Shown in pieces: positions 6,868-8,551 of a DNA stretch of 8,551 nucleotides; the first letter of the stretch is position 1; each line of letters begins with the position of its first letter. The position numbers were made by a program, and so were the translations under genes. Source of the stretch: CAWJEL01 sp964647255 (GTDB taxonomy: Bacteria; Chloroflexota; Anaerolineae; CG2-30-64-16). Under the pieces are notes generated by a model. The model searched no databases. It saw only the letters and a program-made list of their open reading frames with translations, and was not told the DNA's origin. The stretch lies in contig CAZYGI010000116.1 in NCBI GenBank assembly GCA_964647255.1, positions 1 to 8,551 of the forward strand. The letters are read 5' to 3'.

Positions 6868-7003
6868 ACGGATGAACGACGCGCAGGCCGCGGTGCGCCT
6901 CGAAGGGGTCGAAGTCGCCATCGGCGTGGAGCAGCTCGTGGCTGTGTGCGATGGCATAGGTGGCGAAGTAGTCAATCCAGACCGACGAATCAACCAGCAG
7001 CAT
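6866..7003 (-). pseudogene. vapC: VapC PIN-domain toxin remnant with a large internal in-frame deletion
   Basis: A 45-codon frame that starts like a VapC toxin (MLLVDSSVWIDYF, with the first catalytic acid Asp5) and ends like one (LLHADGDFDPFEAHRGLRVV, the usual PIN C-terminus). VapC proteins are usually about 125-135 residues; here the two ends are joined directly after WIDYF, so roughly 80-90 central residues are missing, including the central acidic residues of the metal site and most of the fold. The reading frame is kept and there is no stop or frameshift, so a short peptide could still be made. It should have no RNase activity. The start overlaps the end of vapB by 14 bp, as in intact vapBC pairs, with GGAAGGA upstream. 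The stop codon overlaps the ribosome binding site of the PEP-utiliser. An upstream in-frame ATG at 7120 lies inside vapB in another frame and is not credible. Confidence 0.8.
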
Positions 7004-7235
7004 GGGACGCCGATCCTTCCGCAGCCACGTCGTACACGTCCGAACGCCCTTCCCGCAACGCTGCCAGATTACCTTCCCAGTGCAGCCGGCCGCACAGTTC
7101 GCGCACCTGGCCCTGTTCACGCAGACGGATCAACAGACGCAGCGCCTCGTCAATGACCCCGCGCGTCGTCTTGATGCCGGTCAACTCCTTGGCCTGCTCC
7201 ACCAGGGTTTCATCCAAAACAACGTTGGTTCGCAT
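6990..7235 (-). CDS. vapB: VapB-type antitoxin
   Basis: An 81-residue protein of the VapB type II antitoxin family. Residues 1-40 form the ribbon-helix-helix DNA-binding part: MRTNVVLDETLVEQAKELTG followed by KTTRGVIDEALRLLIRL. The C-terminal part (HWEGNLAALREGRSD at 52-66) matches the toxin-binding tail of the family, which blocks the VapC active site. The protein normally forms a dimer, binds VapC and represses its own promoter. Its length is normal and no damage is seen. The ATG at 7235 has a modest GAGAGG site seven bases upstream; a longer frame running in from the right overlaps the protease gene and is not real. Its partner toxin is reduced to a remnant, so this may be an orphan antitoxin kept as a repressor or as protection against related VapC toxins; that is inference. 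Confidence 0.88.
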   Translation of the reverse strand: MRTNVVLDETLVEQAKELTGIKTTRGVIDEALRLLIRLREQGQVRELCGRLHWEGNLAALREGRSDVYDVAAEGSASHAAG

Positions 7236-7244
7236 AGGTGCGCC

Positions 7245-7257
7245 TCTCAGCCTGAGA
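7245..7257. promoter_or_regulatory. Perfect 6-bp-arm palindrome overlapping the vapB leader
   Basis: TCTCAG-C-CTGAGA is a perfect inverted repeat with a single central base. It lies between the predicted -10 box and the vapB start and overlaps the ribosome binding site region. Ribbon-helix-helix antitoxins bind short inverted repeats at their own promoters, so this is a candidate VapB operator. This is inferred from position and symmetry only. Confidence 0.45.
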
Positions 7258-7285
7258 TGTGTACAGCATAGCCGAATCATGTGTA
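7257..7285. repeat. ATGTGTA direct repeat flanking the vapB -10 box
   Basis: ATGTGTA occurs at 7257-7263 and again at 7279-7285, 22 bp apart, about two helical turns, placing both copies on the same DNA face around the -10 box. This could be an additional operator. Seven-base repeats can arise by chance, so confidence is low. Confidence 0.35.
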
Positions 7286-7293
7286 TCAAGCAA
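7265..7293 (-). promoter_or_regulatory. Predicted promoter of vapB, the vapC remnant and the PEP-utiliser
   Basis: On the minus strand TTGCTT (7288-7293) is followed after 17 bp by TATGCT (7265-7270), a fair match to a housekeeping promoter. Transcription would start near 7258, about 22 bases before the vapB ATG. It occupies the only gap between the protease stop and vapB. Confidence 0.55.
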
Positions 7294-7312
7294 GCGTCGG
7301 ACTGCAGGACGT

Positions 7313-8230
7313 TTATTCCAGTCTCGCCAGGGTGGACAGCATGCCCAGCACGAGAAATGCATCGGCGGCGGCGTGTGCCAGGATGGCGCCCCATAGGGTA
7401 TCCGTGCGCTGGGTGATCCAGCCGTAGGCCAGGCCCAACAGGATGTCGGTGGCCACGAAGAGCAGGAGCTGGGCTCCGGTGAAGTAGCTGACCATCGCGT
7501 GCATCAGGCCCCAGCTCAGCCCAGTCAAAAGCAAGGCGCCCCCCGCGCCCAGCGGCGCCTGGAGCTTGCGCAGGAACAGGCCGCGAAACCACAGCTCTTC
7601 CATGAAGCTGTTTGTCAGCGCAAAGGCGGCGATCCACGGCAGTGCCGCCACGACGGTTGCCGCGCCCGCGGCGCGTGCGCCCTCGAGCCCGTCCAGCAGC
7701 ACGAAGGGAACGAAAGTCGCCGCGCTGACCAGCAGGCCCAGCAACAGCGACTGTCCCAACCGGCCGCGCTGCAGATAGAGCTCGCCCAAGCTGTCCCCTG
7801 CCAGCAGGGGGAGCAGCAGCATGAGCAGCACCAGCGGTGCGGCGTCGAACAGCTTGCTCAGCGCCAGGGCTATGATGGGGCTGCCGGTCAGGCTGTTCGG
7901 GGCGGGCAGCCAGCGGCCGGCGACCCAGGTCAGCAGGAAGCCCAGCGCCACGGCCAGGTAGGCCAGGCCGATCTTCCAGAAGGGCCGCAGCCGTTCGCTG
8001 CGATAGAGCCCGACGGTCGCCGCGAGAAACATCAGCGCCAGCCCCGCCTTGGCGGCCAGCCGCCACTGGGAAGGGATCAACGTCATTTGGCCGATCAGCG
8101 TGACGATCAGGCCGAGCGTCAGGAACAGCAGAAACAGGCCGATGCCGGCCGCGCGCCCGGCGGCGGTCGGCCTGGTGCGGACACCAGTTTCTTTCGTTTT
8201 GGCGATTGGGGCTATGGCTTGAGCGGACAT
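7313..8230 (-). CDS. CPBP-family (CAAX/Rce1-like) intramembrane metalloprotease
   Basis: A 305-residue membrane protein with about eight hydrophobic segments. The conserved CPBP motifs lie in the C-terminal half: EExxxR as EELWFR at 211-216; the second motif WGLMH ending at His244, with Trp where Phe is usual; and HAAAD, with His286 and Asp290, in the last helix region. The glutamates and histidines form the metal site of this family, whose members cleave or process membrane-associated proteins; bacterial members include bacteriocin self-immunity proteins, but the substrate here is unknown. The N-terminal 20-25 residues are polar and probably cytoplasmic. I start at the ATG at 8230, which has GGGAGG five bases upstream; an in-frame ATG at 8329 adds 33 residues without membrane or family character. 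No bacteriocin-like gene is visible. The downstream vapB has its own promoter, so this gene is probably a separate unit. Confidence 0.88.
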   Translation of the reverse strand: MSAQAIAPIAKTKETGVRTRPTAAGRAAGIGLFLLFLTLGLIVTLIGQMTLIPSQWRLAAKAGLALMFLAATVGLYRSERLRPFWKIGLAYLAVALGFLLTWVAGRWLPAPNSLTGSPIIALALSKLFDAAPLVLLMLLLPLLAGDSLGELYLQRGRLGQSLLLGLLVSAATFVPFVLLDGLEGARAAGAATVVAALPWIAAFALTNSFMEELWFRGLFLRKLQAPLGAGGALLLTGLSWGLMHAMVSYFTGAQLLLFVATDILLGLAYGWITQRTDTLWGAILAHAAADAFLVLGMLSTLARLE

Positions 8231-8235
8231 GGGGA

Positions 8236-8241
8236 CCTCCC
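8236..8241 (-). promoter_or_regulatory. Ribosome binding site deciding the CPBP protease start
   Basis: GGGAGG on the minus strand, within AAAGGGAGG, lies five bases before the ATG at 8230. It supports the 305-residue form. I saw no convincing promoter in the 114 bp between this gene and the end of the next one to the right. Confidence 0.7.
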
Positions 8242-8344
8242 TTTCACCGACTCCTTGCTCACACCTGACACAATACAACAAGAACTTCCCGGCGGCATCG
8301 GCCAACTGGGGAGTCCTGGGATTGGACAAGTGGACAGTCCGGTC

Positions 8345-8551
8345 TCAGTACGCGTACAGGCTGATGATCTGTTCGGCGTAGTCCAAAATGCTCCGGCGCC
8401 AGCACCGCGGCCCGAACCGGAGCTTTGCGTGACCCTGGGCGTCGCAGACTACTTCCTCCTGGAGACGGCGATGGATACCAGCCCCAACACCCCAATTGCG
8501 ATCGCACCGCCGGTCGAAAAAGACCTTTCGGTAAAGAGATATATCAGGACC
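8345..8551 (-). CDS. Unrecognised protein, C-terminal 68 residues only (5' end beyond window)
   Basis: An open frame runs in from the right edge for 68 codons to a TGA, with no start codon inside the window. The translation looks like real protein rather than shadow frame: it begins GPDISLYRKVFFDRRCDRNW, continues through GAGIHRRLQEEVV and GHAKLRFGPRCWRRS, and ends ILDYAEQIISLYAY. It is basic, with several aromatic residues, three cysteines (at 16, 36 and 50 of this fragment) and a probable C-terminal helix. I do not recognise the family. Its strand matches the protease gene 114 bp downstream, but no operon link can be shown. Competing frames here, such as one on the same strand at 8259-8507, have low-complexity Pro/Arg/Ser composition and are less credible. 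Confidence 0.6.
   Translation of the reverse strand, partial: GPDISLYRKVFFDRRCDRNWGVGAGIHRRLQEEVVCDAQGHAKLRFGPRCWRRSILDYAEQIISLYAY

Noticed and set aside
6290..7156. A 288-codon + strand frame spanning the PEP-utiliser start, vapC remnant and vapB
   Set aside because: It is Arg/His/Pro-rich, has no family features and opposes three genes with recognisable products and good start signals.
7294..7312. Possible terminator between the protease and vapB
   Set aside because: The short CGTC...GACG stem is weak and no T-run follows it on the minus strand.
6990..8066. A 358-codon minus-strand frame joined to vapB
   Set aside because: Only the last 81 codons are VapB. The rest is an out-of-frame reading of the protease gene, and the promoter and ribosome binding site place the vapB start at 7235.
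8331..8344. GGACAGTCC palindrome after the partial gene
   Set aside because: A nine-base palindrome without a T-run is not enough for a terminator or operator call.
8259..8507. An 82-codon minus-strand frame
   Set aside because: Ser/Pro/Arg-rich with no features; it overlaps the more protein-like frame ending at 8345 and the upstream region of the protease.

Overview
The window is GC-rich, densely coding bacterial DNA. The Thr/Pro lipoprotein linker, the soluble-GAF histidine kinase of the NarL/LiaS type and the overall gene style suggest a Chloroflexota (Anaerolineae-like) genome. That is an inference from style, because there is no rRNA or other phylogenetic marker here.

Layout: one gene lies on the + strand at the left, a SorC/DeoR-type sugar-responsive regulator (116-1075), preceded by a G/C-tract hairpin. 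Everything else is on the - strand. Read in the direction of transcription, from right to left, it runs: the 3' end of an unrecognised gene (8345-8551); a CPBP-family intramembrane protease (7313-8230); a vapB antitoxin (6990-7235) with an internally deleted vapC remnant (6866-7003); a phosphoenolpyruvate-utilising/rifampin-phosphotransferase-like enzyme lacking an ATP-grasp domain (5204-6856); a three-GAF histidine kinase (2574-5129); its NarL-type response regulator (1878-2513); and a lipoprotein with a Thr-Pro repeat linker (1088-1846). The lipoprotein gene converges on the SorC-type gene with only 12 bp between the stop codons.

Two transcription units can be argued from sequence. A promoter-like element (TTGCTT-17 bp-TATGCT) precedes vapB. 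vapB and the vapC remnant overlap by 14 bp, and the vapC remnant's stop codon overlaps the Shine-Dalgarno of the PEP-utiliser gene, so these three are probably co-transcribed and coupled. A near-consensus promoter (TTGTCA-17 bp-TATACT) sits directly before a GTG start of the histidine kinase. The kinase, response regulator and lipoprotein follow with gaps of 60 and 31 bp and good ribosome binding sites, so they look like one signalling operon.

The points most worth a second look are the in-frame shrinkage of vapC to 45 codons while vapB and its control region stay intact, the PEP-utiliser placed under that control region without an ATP-binding partner nearby, and the lipoprotein of unknown fold at the end of the two-component operon. 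I see no CRISPR array, RNA gene, insertion sequence or prophage, and no gene-free stretch longer than 300 bases. I did not find a convincing wholly new system.
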